Shown one piece after another: positions 15,199-22,931 of a DNA stretch of 32,245 nucleotides. The notes beneath the pieces are model-generated. The model worked only from the letters and a program-made list of their open reading frames with translations. It made no database searches and was not told the DNA's origin. A program made the translations under genes and the position numbers. The DNA is from an uncultured Granulosicoccaceae bacterium (lineage in GTDB: Bacteria; Pseudomonadota; Gammaproteobacteria; Granulosicoccales; Granulosicoccaceae), in assembly GCA_937957915.1 (NCBI GenBank), contig CALGNZ010000192.1, forward strand, positions 1 through 32,245. Direction: 5' to 3'. Numbering within the stretch: position 1 is the first letter of the stretch; each line of letters opens with the position of its first letter.

Positions 15199-15995
15199 CC
15201 CGCAGTAACGATGAGTTGCCTGCGAGCGCGCGCGCTGTCCCCGAGTCGCTGGTCAATGAACTGCCAAGGCTGCGACTGGAATCGGTAAGCAAGTGTTTTG
15301 ATGAGGTTACTGTTTGCGATCAGATCACTCTCGATATAGCAGTGGGCGAGATGCTTTGTCTTATTGGTGCCTCGGGTTCTGGAAAGTCAACGCTGTTGCG
15401 TTGTCTGAATCTGCTCGAGCCTGTCGATGACGGTCGCATCTGGCTCGATAACACAGAGATATCGATACCCGGTCTTGACCCGGGGCCTGTGCGAAAACGT
15501 ATTGGTATTGTTTTCCAGAGCTTTAATCTCTTTCCGCATATGACAGTAATGGATAACATTACGCTGGCACCAAAGCGCGTTCTGCAGCAGGAGCCGGAGC
15601 AGGCACAGAGCGTCGCGCGCACTTTGCTGGCACAGTTTGGCCTGGAAGATAAAGCCAAAGAGTATCCGGATCGATTGTCGGGCGGCCAGCAGCAACGGGT
15701 GGCTATCGTTCGAGCACTGGCGATGAAACCCGAGGTCATGTTACTCGATGAAATAACATCAGCGCTTGATCCCGAGTTGGTCGGAGAGGTGCTGGATGTC
15801 GTGCGGGCGCTTAAAGGGCAGGGTATGACAATTGTACTGGCCACCCATGAGATGTCTTTCGCCCGAGAGGTTGCGGACAGAGTATGTTTTCTTGATAAGG
15901 GAAAGGTAGTCGAGGTGGCACCTCCTGAGGTTATGTTTAGCAACCCTGCGCAACAACGTACTCAACAATTTCTGAGGCGAGTACTGCAGCAGTGA
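15195..15995 (+). CDS. Polar amino-acid ABC transporter ATP-binding protein (GlnQ/HisP family)
   Basis: This 266-residue ATPase completes the importer. It has Walker A GASGSGKST, Q-loop VFQSFNLFPHMTVMDN, signature LSGGQQQRVAIVRAL, Walker B EVMLLDEITSALDPE and switch ATHEM. The Walker B region has I in place of the usual P after the catalytic Glu (DEIT rather than DEPT); the catalytic residues are kept. The segment ELVGEVLDVVRALKGQGMTIVLATHEMSFAREVADRVCFLDKG is diagnostic of the polar amino-acid subfamily. The frame is open further upstream, but the ATG at 15195, in an ATGA overlap with the permease stop, is the natural start. Confidence 0.95.
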   Translation: MTRSNDELPASARAVPESLVNELPRLRLESVSKCFDEVTVCDQITLDIAVGEMLCLIGASGSGKSTLLRCLNLLEPVDDGRIWLDNTEISIPGLDPGPVRKRIGIVFQSFNLFPHMTVMDNITLAPKRVLQQEPEQAQSVARTLLAQFGLEDKAKEYPDRLSGGQQQRVAIVRALAMKPEVMLLDEITSALDPELVGEVLDVVRALKGQGMTIVLATHEMSFAREVADRVCFLDKGKVVEVAPPEVMFSNPAQQRTQQFLRRVLQQ

Positions 15996-16074
15996 CAACG
16001 CGCTGCACCATCGGCATGTACAATAGGTGCTGTTTGTGTTCATCGTACCTGTTGGTAGATCGCCCCGTTAGTTA

Positions 16075-17241
16075 ATGCAGCAAGATAAAAAAACCTTCTA
16101 TTTGTTTCTCGGTATGCACTCTCTGCTGATAGGGGTGTTTCCCTTCTATGTGCCTGTCTATCTTTGGCAAAGCGGGCTGGATCTTGGTCAGATCAGTCTG
16201 TTTATTGCCATTACCGGCGTTGCCTTTATTGCAGGGCTGTGGAGCTGGGATCGTCTGCGCCACAAGGTCAGCTTAAATCTATTGTTTTTACTGGTATCGG
16301 TGTTGCTGCTTTTGGTGTTGTCCAGTGTCTGGCCGGTGGCGCAATCTGTTTTGTCGGCACTCGGCCTTGCTCTGGCCTACGGGCTGTACAACAGTTTCTT
16401 CTGGACCACGCAGCGTGCATTGTTTATTGAAGTGATGGATCCAAAGCGCGCAGGGCAGGCCTATGGCAATTTTCAGTTGTTTGTTTTTGCTGCGCTGCAA
16501 CTGGGTATTCTGGCTGGTGGCTGGTTACTGCAATTCAACGGGTTCGGCTGGCTGATAGTGTTTAGTGTAGGTATAGCGGTAACTGGCAATCTGTTACTCG
16601 CTGCACTGAAGCCTGTCTACCCGCAGGTTATGCAGCGTACAGAAACACTTACCTGGAAGGCGATTTCCAGCTTCAAAGACGATAACAACTCGCGAATGAT
16701 GTTTCTCCTCGATGGTGGTTTTCTGTTTCTGGAAAGCTTCTTCTGGGTGATATCGCTGTTTTTACTGGCCCACGAAAGCTTTACACGACTGGGGTTGATT
16801 GTGATTGTGTTGGCAGTAATTTTTGGCGGGCTTTTCTTTGTGTTGAAAGATTCGATCGATCGGCTGGGCAAGCGACAAATGTTCAGGCTTGCGGTTGCCC
16901 TGTACGCGCTGTCCTGGTTGCTCAGGGCATTGGTTAGTGACGAGTTGTCATTGTTGGTGTTGTTTGTATTACTGGTGTTAATTACCTTTGCCACGTCGTT
17001 CTTTCGATTAGCATTGAACAAGCGCTTTTATGATCTGGCTCGTGAGCAGGGGCGGCATCGCTATCTGATACTCAAGAGCTACTATTCGCAGGCGTCACTG
17101 GTTGTATGCTTTCTGGCTGTTGCGATGGCCGCAACCGTGATAAGCGAGCCCGTTGAATTGCTCAAGTATGTATACATCGTGGCGGCGCTGGCAGCACCTG
17201 TTTTTGTCTTCTATGGTTGCAGACGATACAGCCTGGATTGA
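16075..17241 (+). CDS. Major facilitator superfamily transporter
   Basis: This 388-residue integral membrane protein has about ten to twelve hydrophobic segments and short basic loops. After MQQDKKTFYLFLGMHSLLIGVFPFYVPVYLW comes a second helix and a WDRLRHKVS loop at the place of the MFS motif-A loop between helices two and three. A central polar loop at about residues 190-215 separates two halves, as in MFS proteins. No substrate is readable; the family resemblance is to poorly characterised MFS members. It lies 79 bp after the amino-acid ATPase and ends near a strong terminator. It could be a co-transcribed exporter or an unrelated neighbour. The ribosome-binding site is weak. Confidence 0.8.
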   Translation: MQQDKKTFYLFLGMHSLLIGVFPFYVPVYLWQSGLDLGQISLFIAITGVAFIAGLWSWDRLRHKVSLNLLFLLVSVLLLLVLSSVWPVAQSVLSALGLALAYGLYNSFFWTTQRALFIEVMDPKRAGQAYGNFQLFVFAALQLGILAGGWLLQFNGFGWLIVFSVGIAVTGNLLLAALKPVYPQVMQRTETLTWKAISSFKDDNNSRMMFLLDGGFLFLESFFWVISLFLLAHESFTRLGLIVIVLAVIFGGLFFVLKDSIDRLGKRQMFRLAVALYALSWLLRALVSDELSLLVLFVLLVLITFATSFFRLALNKRFYDLAREQGRHRYLILKSYYSQASLVVCFLAVAMAATVISEPVELLKYVYIVAALAAPVFVFYGCRRYSLD

Positions 17242-17364
17242 CCGAACATATTGACGTGGCAATGCATATGGGAGGGTTGGGCCTTTTATATCACGTCGAT
17301 TCGCAGGCGACTAGAGATCGGTTTGTAGTTAGTTTTAGCACCAGTCACAAGTGATAGTCCACAA

Positions 17365-17392
17365 AAAAAGCCGGGCTGGTTCCCGGCTTTTT
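17365..17392. terminator. Bidirectional intrinsic terminator between MFS and livJ genes
   Basis: AAAAAGCCGGG, a 6-nt loop and CCCGGCTTTTT form a perfect 11-bp stem. T-runs flank it on both strands: TTTTT on plus, seven T on minus. It serves the convergent MFS (plus) and livJ (minus) genes. Confidence 0.92.
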
Positions 17393-17403
17393 CAGGTTAG
17401 CAG

Positions 17404-17429
17404 GCACCGGGCAGTGAGCCGCCCGGTGC
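17404..17429. terminator. Second GC-rich hairpin just after the livJ stop
   Basis: GCACCGGGC and GCCCGGTGC form a perfect 9-bp stem with an 8-nt loop, about 20 nt beyond the livJ stop and just before the main terminator. It may stabilise the livJ mRNA 3' end or add to termination. Confidence 0.6.
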
Positions 17430-17449
17430 TGTCAGATTACAACGATCGA

Positions 17450-18634
17450 TTATCTAAAACCGGTGGTGACCAATTTGCCGCCTTCGATAGCGATTTGACG
17501 GTAGTTCCCCGCGCTCTCGCCGGCACCAATCAGTTCTACAGCAGAAGCGCCAACGTAGTCGACTTCGCCACCGTCAGCCAGAATCTTCAGGCCTTTTGCC
17601 AGTTCACCCGGCAGGATCTTCTCACCCGGTGCATTGGCAACATCCATCAGCTTTTCTTTGAGCTTGCTGCTCTCGGAAGAGCCTGCCGCCTGCATGGCAA
17701 GCATGATCAACGCTGCAGCGTCATAAGACTCTGCTGTGAAAGGGCCAGCCTTGAATCCGCCAGCGGTTGCCATTTCAGCGAAAATGCCAGCGCCTTCGCT
17801 ATCAGTACCCGGAGCAGCACCATAGGAACCGTCGAGATCAGTGCCGAGTGCTTCAGGAAGTGAGTCACCGACCATGCCATCGGGAAGATAGAATGTGTCG
17901 AAGGCACCTGTGTCAAGCGATGCCTGAATGATGGCTTTACCGCCCTGATCAATGTAACCGGCGACGACCAGAACTTCGCCACCAGCCGCAGCCAGTGCTG
18001 CCACTTCTGAGCTGTAATCGCCCTTGCCGTCTTCGTGAGCTGCATTGATGGTGACTGTGCCACCGGACTCCGTGTAGTTTTTCTCGATGCTTTCGGCGAG
18101 GCCTTTACCGTAGTCATTGTTGGTGTAGGTCAGCGCGATTTCCTTGATACCCTTTTCGTTCAGGATGTCGGAAACGATAACGCCCTGGCGCGCATCGGAA
18201 GGTGCGGTGCGGAAGAACAGGCCGTTGTCTTCAATAGTTGAAAGTGCAGGTGAGGTGGCTGACGGAGATACCATCACGGTGCCGTTTGGCATGGCGACGT
18301 TTTGCAGTGCCGCCGTGGTTACACCTGAGCAGTCACCGCCGACAATCGCATGGACTTTGTCAGATGTGATCAGACGTTCGGCTGATGCGGTTGCAGCGGC
18401 GGAGTCAGTACATGTGGTGTCACCACGTACCCATGTGACTGTTGAGCCGTCAAGCAGCGCGCCGCTTTTAGACACCTCGTCTATGGCCAGTTGAGCCGCC
18501 GGGCCCATATCAGCGACCAGTGACTCGATAGCACCGGTGAAACCGAGAAAAACACCTATTTTTATGTCTTCAGCGTTTGCCGTCTGTGCACTGGCTGTTG
18601 CCAACAGTGCGGCTGCGATCAGAGTTTTTTTCAT
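17450..18634 (-). CDS. livJ: Branched-chain amino-acid type ABC substrate-binding protein (LivJ-like)
   Basis: This 394-residue periplasmic protein has a signal peptide (MKKTLIAAALLATASAQTANA). The type-1 binding fold starts EDIKIGVFLGFTGAIESLVADMGPAAQLAIDEV. VHAIVGGDCSGVTTAALQNVAMPNGTVMVSPSATSPALS and FRTAPSDARQGVIVSDILNEKGIKEIALTYTNNDYGKGLAES are the conserved core. Two Cys (TTCTDS and GGDCSG) are placed to form the family disulfide. LivJ-type proteins bind leucine-like amino acids but also many other small molecules, so specificity is open. It is the last gene of the Liv cluster, 144 bp after livM, with its own candidate promoter. GAGGA lies 9 nt before the ATG. Confidence 0.93.
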   Translation of the reverse strand: MKKTLIAAALLATASAQTANAEDIKIGVFLGFTGAIESLVADMGPAAQLAIDEVSKSGALLDGSTVTWVRGDTTCTDSAAATASAERLITSDKVHAIVGGDCSGVTTAALQNVAMPNGTVMVSPSATSPALSTIEDNGLFFRTAPSDARQGVIVSDILNEKGIKEIALTYTNNDYGKGLAESIEKNYTESGGTVTINAAHEDGKGDYSSEVAALAAAGGEVLVVAGYIDQGGKAIIQASLDTGAFDTFYLPDGMVGDSLPEALGTDLDGSYGAAPGTDSEGAGIFAEMATAGGFKAGPFTAESYDAAALIMLAMQAAGSSESSKLKEKLMDVANAPGEKILPGELAKGLKILADGGEVDYVGASAVELIGAGESAGNYRQIAIEGGKLVTTGFR

Positions 18635-18712
18635 TTTTCGATATCCTCAATGGACAGTTACAGTGGATTGGCTTGCGGTTGGAGATAACAGCGTGACGCT
18701 GTCATTGCTCTA

Positions 18713-18742
18713 AGCATACTGACAAATCTGTGCGTTTGTCGA
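18713..18742 (-). promoter_or_regulatory. Candidate promoter for livJ with embedded dyad
   Basis: On the minus strand TCGACA (18737-18742) and TATGCT (18713-18718) are 18 bp apart. They are one and two mismatches from consensus. The transcript would have a leader of about 70 nt to the ATG at 18634. This would let the binding protein be made in excess of the permease. Confidence 0.35.
18721..18740. promoter_or_regulatory. Inverted repeat GACAAA-N8-TTTGTC in the livJ promoter
   Basis: A perfect 6-bp inverted repeat with an 8-bp spacer lies almost entirely between the candidate -35 and -10 boxes of livJ, the typical place for a repressor site. The binding protein is unknown. Confidence 0.4.
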
Positions 18743-18749
18743 TATTTAC

Positions 18750-18772
18750 CGGCCACAAATTAGCTGTGGCCG
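18750..18772 (-). terminator. Hairpin just after the livM stop
   Basis: CGGCCACA and TGTGGCCG form a perfect 8-bp stem with a 7-nt loop, seven bases past the livM stop on the minus strand. It is followed by GTAAATAT rather than a T-run, so it is a partial terminator or processing stem between livM and livJ. Confidence 0.45.
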
Positions 18773-18778
18773 AAATAA

Positions 18779-20143
18779 CTAATGCGCATGCCGCTCTGGC
18801 AATATTCCGCGCGGAGCGAAGCGCATTACCAGCAGCAGAATGAAGCCCATGAGGAATAGCCGCATGTGCTGGGCACCCTGGATCAGGTGATCTTTGACTG
18901 CGTTGCCCTCTGGCATCCAGTTGGTCAGGAAGGTCATCAGCCAGGTGCCGGCAGGCTCGGCCTCGGTCCACACAAACCAGATTAAAAATCCGCCGAGTAT
19001 AGAGCCGAGGTTGTTGCCAGAGCCGCCAACGATGACCATCACCCAGATCAAAAAGGTGAACCTTAAGGGGATGTAGGAGGTTGGTGTTAGCTGGCCATCC
19101 AGAGTGGTCAGCATGGCGCCGGCAATTCCGCAAATGGCGGACCCGAGTATAAATACCTGCAGATGCCGACCCGTGACATCCTTGCCCATTGCCTCGGCTG
19201 CGGTTTCGTTGTCGCGAATGGCTCGCATCATACGGCCCCACGGGGAATTCAGTGCCAGCACGCAGAGGGTTAAAATAATGAGTAACACTGTGGCAAACAA
19301 GCCGGCATAACACAGTTTCACGAATATACTGGAGGCTTCAATCAGCGCATCTTTCAGCACTGTGCTGCGTGCAGCACCCTCGAGGCCTGCCAGAGAATTA
19401 GCGTAGAGTTTCTCGACCAGGCCGGTAAACCACTCGCTTTGCTGCAGTTGCAATTCATAGGGCACCGGGCGCGGCAGGCCGTTGACGTTTTTCACACCAC
19501 GTGTCAGCCAGTCTTCGTTCTTCAGCATCGCAACGACAATTTCTGATATCCCCAGCGTGGCGATGGCCAGATAATCCGAGCGCAGGCCGAGTACCACCTT
19601 GCCGATCACCCAGGCAGCGCCTGCAGCGAACAGGCCGCCGACTGGCCAGGATAAAATGATTGGCAGACCCAGGCCGCCAAGAAAGCCTGTTTTTGCCGAG
19701 TCTGTAGATTCAATAGCAGAGACCGCCGGGTCGAAGAAATACCTGGTGCACAGGTAGCCCGTAACCAGCACAACGATCATCGCCAGCGAGCGCAACCGGC
19801 CTTTGGGTATGTTTTTGTAAACCAGCGTTGCGACAATGATGGTGGCAATCAGCCCGACTGCTGAAAACAAAATGTTCCAGCCTCCCGCGGCCCATGCGTT
19901 CGCCACCGGTGGGGTCGATACCAGCATGGCAGCGGCTCCACCCAGTGCTGCGAACCCCATGATGCCGATGTTGAACAACCCGGCATAACCCCATTGAATA
20001 TTAACCCCCAGCGCCATCACGCTTGAGATAATACATAAATTCAAAATTGTTAAAGACAGCGCCCATGACTGGTACAGACCAACTCCGACCAGCGCTAGTG
20101 CCATAAATGAAAATGCCAGCGTGGCTCGCAGTGCGTTGTTCAT
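18779..20143 (-). CDS. livM: Branched-chain amino-acid ABC transporter permease (LivM-like)
   Basis: This 454-residue integral membrane protein is of the LivM family. ILNLCIISSVMALGVNIQWGYAGLFNIGIMGFAALGGAAAM is the conserved early block. LGLRSDYLAIATLGISEIVVAML is the family core, and GRMMRAIRDNETAAEAMGKDVTGRHLQVFILGSAICGIAGAM is the EAA-like coupling region. It is longer than a typical LivM. The extra length is two inserts: membrane segments at about 95-135 with a loop, and a loop of about 70 residues after residue 215 (LTRGVKNVNGLPRPVPYELQ and on). AGGTTAAG immediately precedes the ATG. A 262-bp gap separates it from livH. Confidence 0.92.
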   Translation of the reverse strand: MNNALRATLAFSFMALALVGVGLYQSWALSLTILNLCIISSVMALGVNIQWGYAGLFNIGIMGFAALGGAAAMLVSTPPVANAWAAGGWNILFSAVGLIATIIVATLVYKNIPKGRLRSLAMIVVLVTGYLCTRYFFDPAVSAIESTDSAKTGFLGGLGLPIILSWPVGGLFAAGAAWVIGKVVLGLRSDYLAIATLGISEIVVAMLKNEDWLTRGVKNVNGLPRPVPYELQLQQSEWFTGLVEKLYANSLAGLEGAARSTVLKDALIEASSIFVKLCYAGLFATVLLIILTLCVLALNSPWGRMMRAIRDNETAAEAMGKDVTGRHLQVFILGSAICGIAGAMLTTLDGQLTPTSYIPLRFTFLIWVMVIVGGSGNNLGSILGGFLIWFVWTEAEPAGTWLMTFLTNWMPEGNAVKDHLIQGAQHMRLFLMGFILLLVMRFAPRGILPERHAH

Positions 20144-20211
20144 CTTAACCTGCCTTACTCATGAGGATAATACGGCATCCAGAGTCAGTAGCGCTAAAGA
20201 GGTCGCCCGAT

Positions 20212-20244
20212 CGGCAGAGAAGCGTGGCCTCCTGCCACGTGCCG
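20212..20244 (-). other. Stem-loop in the livH-livM gap
   Basis: An inner stem CGTGGC/GCCACG with a 5-nt loop (20223-20239) is extended by an outer CGGCA/TGCCG pair around a small internal bulge. It sits in the unusually long 262-bp gap between livH and livM. It could attenuate or stabilise part of the operon mRNA. There is no T-run. Confidence 0.4.
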
Positions 20245-20405
20245 AAGGGGATCGGGTGAGAGGTGACGCGCCCGTGCTGAATACAAGCGTGACTGCTGGT
20301 GTCGAACGGACAATGTGTTATTTTAGAAAACAAGCTCGGTATCCATTGATCGTGATAGCACGGTTTAAACCTCAATTTGTCGGGTCGCCTTGCGGGTAAG
20401 GCAGG

Positions 20406-21428
20406 TTAATACACTTTGCCTTTGAATATTCCCGTTGGCCTTACCAGTAGTACGATCACCAGAATCATAAACGACACTGCGAATTTGTATTCGGTTGACA
20501 AGAGCTGTAGCAGACTGCTTGTTTGCCACTCATCCGGTGCCAGATAATTCCAGAATTTTTTATACGGGTAGGTGACGATCATTTCGGAAAATGCGATCAC
20601 ATAGCCGCCGACTATTGCTCCGACTGGCTGGCCAATACCACCCACTATTGCGGCGGCAAATATCGGCAACAATAACTGAAAGTAGGTAAATGGTTTGAAG
20701 CTCTTGTCGAGTCCGTATAACACACCGGCTATTGCGGTAAGTGCGGCGGCCATTATCCAGGTAGTGCGCACAACTTTATCCGGATCAATGCCAGACAACA
20801 GCGAAAGGTCTTCGTTATCGGAGTAGGCTCGCATCGCCTTGCCGGAGCGAGTTCGCTGCAGGAACCAGAATACGAATACCACCAACACCAGCGCGATGAC
20901 CACGGTAAGCCCCTGCGTGGTTTTTATCGCCAACCCTTCGTTCAGGCCGGTCATTTTTTTAAACTCTCGCGCTTTGATAATAAAACGCTCACCATCGAAA
21001 AAGCGCTGATCGTCGGCGCCAATGATAAAACGCACCAGCCCGTTGACCATAAACATGACCCCCAGCGATGCCATAACGAAGGTAACCGGTCGGCTTTTTT
21101 GTGAGCGATAGTAGCGATACACATAGCGATCTATAAACAGACACAACAATACCGTGGCGGCAATGCCGAACGGCAGCGCGAGTAGGGCTGTTGGCAGCGG
21201 CCCTAACGATACGCCGACAGATTGCAGCCACCAGGTAACCAGAATGGTGATCATGGTGCCAAATGCCATGATGTCGCCGTGTGCGAAGTTGGAAAAACGC
21301 AGCACCGCATAGATTAACGTTACCCCCAGTGCACCGAGCGCCAGTTGCGACCCGTAGGTCACACCGGGAATCAGGACAAAGTTTGTGAACAGTACGAGGG
21401 CGTTCAACATGTCTACAGTTTCAGGCAT
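20406..21428 (-). CDS. livH: Branched-chain amino-acid ABC transporter permease (LivH-like)
   Basis: This 340-residue integral membrane protein is of the LivH family. GVTYGSQLALGALGVTLIYAVLRFSNFAHGDIMAFGTMI is the hallmark start. Further blocks are VTFVMASLGVMFMVNGLVRFIIG, RTRSGKAMRAYSDNEDLSLLSGIDPDKVVRTTWIMAAALTAIAGVLYGL (coupling loop) and GGIGQPVGAIVGGYVIAFSEMIV. The frame stays open upstream to 21566 over the livF end, but the ATG at 21428 follows a near-perfect GGAGGGTAAG only two bases after the livF stop, so that is the start. It is translationally coupled to livF. Confidence 0.94.
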   Translation of the reverse strand: MPETVDMLNALVLFTNFVLIPGVTYGSQLALGALGVTLIYAVLRFSNFAHGDIMAFGTMITILVTWWLQSVGVSLGPLPTALLALPFGIAATVLLCLFIDRYVYRYYRSQKSRPVTFVMASLGVMFMVNGLVRFIIGADDQRFFDGERFIIKAREFKKMTGLNEGLAIKTTQGLTVVIALVLVVFVFWFLQRTRSGKAMRAYSDNEDLSLLSGIDPDKVVRTTWIMAAALTAIAGVLYGLDKSFKPFTYFQLLLPIFAAAIVGGIGQPVGAIVGGYVIAFSEMIVTYPYKKFWNYLAPDEWQTSSLLQLLSTEYKFAVSFMILVIVLLVRPTGIFKGKVY

Positions 21429-21429
21429 C

Positions 21430-22131
21430 TTACCCTCCAATAAACGAGCGGCGAACATCCGGGTTGGCAAGTAATGCCTCACCGGTGTCAGTGAATCGAT
21501 TTTCGCCAGTGACGAGCACATATCCGCGATCAGCAATGTTAAGCGCCTGCCTGGCGTTTTGCTCAACCATCAGGATAGCAACACCCGCCGCGCGTACTTC
21601 CAGAATGCGATCAAACAGTTCATCCATAACTATCGGTGATACACCGGCAGTGGGTTCATCGAGCATCAGCACCGATGGGCTGGTCATTAGCGCTCTGCCG
21701 ACCGCGACCTGCTGGCGCTGTCCACCGGACAGTTCTCCGGCCGGCTGACGCCGTTTTTCCTTGAGGATGGGGAATAGTTCAAAAACCATATCGCGAGTGG
21801 CTGCGATATCGTCTCTTCGCAGGAATGCCCCCATCTCCAGGTTCTCCTCCACCGTCATTGATACAAAGACATTGTTTGTCTGCGGCACGAAGGCGATGCC
21901 TTCAGCTACTCGCGCCTGCGGGCTGAGTGTGGTGATATCTTTGCCGTTTAAAGAGACTTGCCCGGCTGACAGATCCAGCATGCCGAGCATGGCCTTCATT
22001 GCAGTCGATTTGCCCGCTCCATTAGGGCCGACGATGACTGCTATTTCACCCTGATCGACGCCGATAGTGCAATCGTTCAGAATATCAGCGCCACCATAAC
22101 CACCGCGGAGGTTTTCGCCAATCAGAAACAT
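21430..22131 (-). CDS. livF: Branched-chain amino-acid ABC transporter ATP-binding protein (LivF-like)
   Basis: This is a 233-residue ATPase of the LivF family. It has Walker A GPNGAGKSTAMKAM, FVPQTNNVFVSMTVEENLEMG, signature LSGGQRQQVAVGRALM, Walker B SVLMLDEPTAGVSP and a switch region ILMVEQNARQALNIADRGYVLVTG. The VEQN motif replaces the usual switch His region, as is normal in LivF. Its ATG shares one base with the livG stop (TGATG), and its stop is two bases before livH, so livG, livF and livH form a tight coupled block. Confidence 0.95.
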   Translation of the reverse strand: MFLIGENLRGGYGGADILNDCTIGVDQGEIAVIVGPNGAGKSTAMKAMLGMLDLSAGQVSLNGKDITTLSPQARVAEGIAFVPQTNNVFVSMTVEENLEMGAFLRRDDIAATRDMVFELFPILKEKRRQPAGELSGGQRQQVAVGRALMTSPSVLMLDEPTAGVSPIVMDELFDRILEVRAAGVAILMVEQNARQALNIADRGYVLVTGENRFTDTGEALLANPDVRRSFIGG

Positions 22132-22931
22132 CAGGCTTCAGCCCCCATTGCGGCACCTTTGAGTTTTTTGTTTTTAAGGCCTGTGCCGAGGTAGGCTTCA
22201 ATAACCTCCTCATTATTCTTGACTTCGTCCGCAGTGCCGATGGCAAGAATGCCGCCCTCTGCCATTACAATTACCGGATCACACAGCCTGGAGATAAAAT
22301 CCATATCGTGCTCAATCATGCAAAACGTGTAGTTACGTTCCTTATTAAGCCTGATAATGGCATCGCCGATTTCGGCCAGCAGCGTGCGGTTGACGCCGGC
22401 CCCGACTTCATCAAGTAACACGACTTTTGCGTCGACCATCATCGTTCGGCCGAGCTCAAGCAGTTTTTTCTGGCCGCCTGACAGGTTGCCGGCCAGTTGA
22501 CCCGCCACGGGCTTGAGATTCAGGAATTCGATGACCTCGTCGGCCTGTTCGCGAATGCGGCGCTCTTCCTCACGCATTTGACGGCGCTGCGTCCAGGACT
22601 TCCAGATATTTTCACCTGATTGCTGGCCTGGCACCATCATCAGGTTTTCAACGACGGTCAGGCGCGAGAATTCGTGGGCAATCTGGAAAGTTCGCAGCAG
22701 GCCCTTGTGGAAAAGATCGTGCGGTGGCAGGCCGGTTACATCTTCACCGGCGAGGGTAATACGCCCCTCATTTGGCTGGTAGAGCCCGGCGATAATGTTA
22801 AAAAGCGTGGTTTTACCGGCACCGTTGGGGCCGATCAGTCCGGTGATTGATCCTTGTGCGATCTGCAAAGACGCGTGATTGACCGCCTTCAGTCCGCCAA
22901 AGCTCTTGGAGATATTGTCGACTTTTATCAT
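22131..22931 (-). CDS. livG: Branched-chain amino-acid ABC transporter ATP-binding protein (LivG-like)
   Basis: This is a 266-residue ATPase of the LivG family. It has Walker A GPNGAGKTTLFNII, RTFQIAHEFSRLTVVENLMM, the long inserted helical region typical of LivG (NIWKSWTQRRQMREEERRIREQADEVIEFLNL) and signature LSGGQKKLLELGRTM. Walker B is KVVLLDEVGAGVN, and the switch is MIEHDMDF. The usual DEPxAGLN is DEVGAGVN here, a conservative subfamily variant with the catalytic Glu kept. It is the first gene of the operon. No clear ribosome-binding site precedes the ATG at 22931. Confidence 0.95.
   Translation of the reverse strand: MIKVDNISKSFGGLKAVNHASLQIAQGSITGLIGPNGAGKTTLFNIIAGLYQPNEGRITLAGEDVTGLPPHDLFHKGLLRTFQIAHEFSRLTVVENLMMVPGQQSGENIWKSWTQRRQMREEERRIREQADEVIEFLNLKPVAGQLAGNLSGGQKKLLELGRTMMVDAKVVLLDEVGAGVNRTLLAEIGDAIIRLNKERNYTFCMIEHDMDFISRLCDPVIVMAEGGILAIGTADEVKNNEEVIEAYLGTGLKNKKLKGAAMGAEA

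Noticed and set aside
15320..15943. Long minus-strand frame of about 200 codons.
   Set aside because: It overlaps a complete ABC ATPase gene with all motifs on the plus strand and has no family resemblance.
20211..20290. Partial resemblance to a glycine riboswitch (a hairpin next to GCCGAAGGGG).
   Set aside because: The strand is opposite to the Liv genes, the second conserved half of the aptamer is missing and there is no suitable downstream gene.
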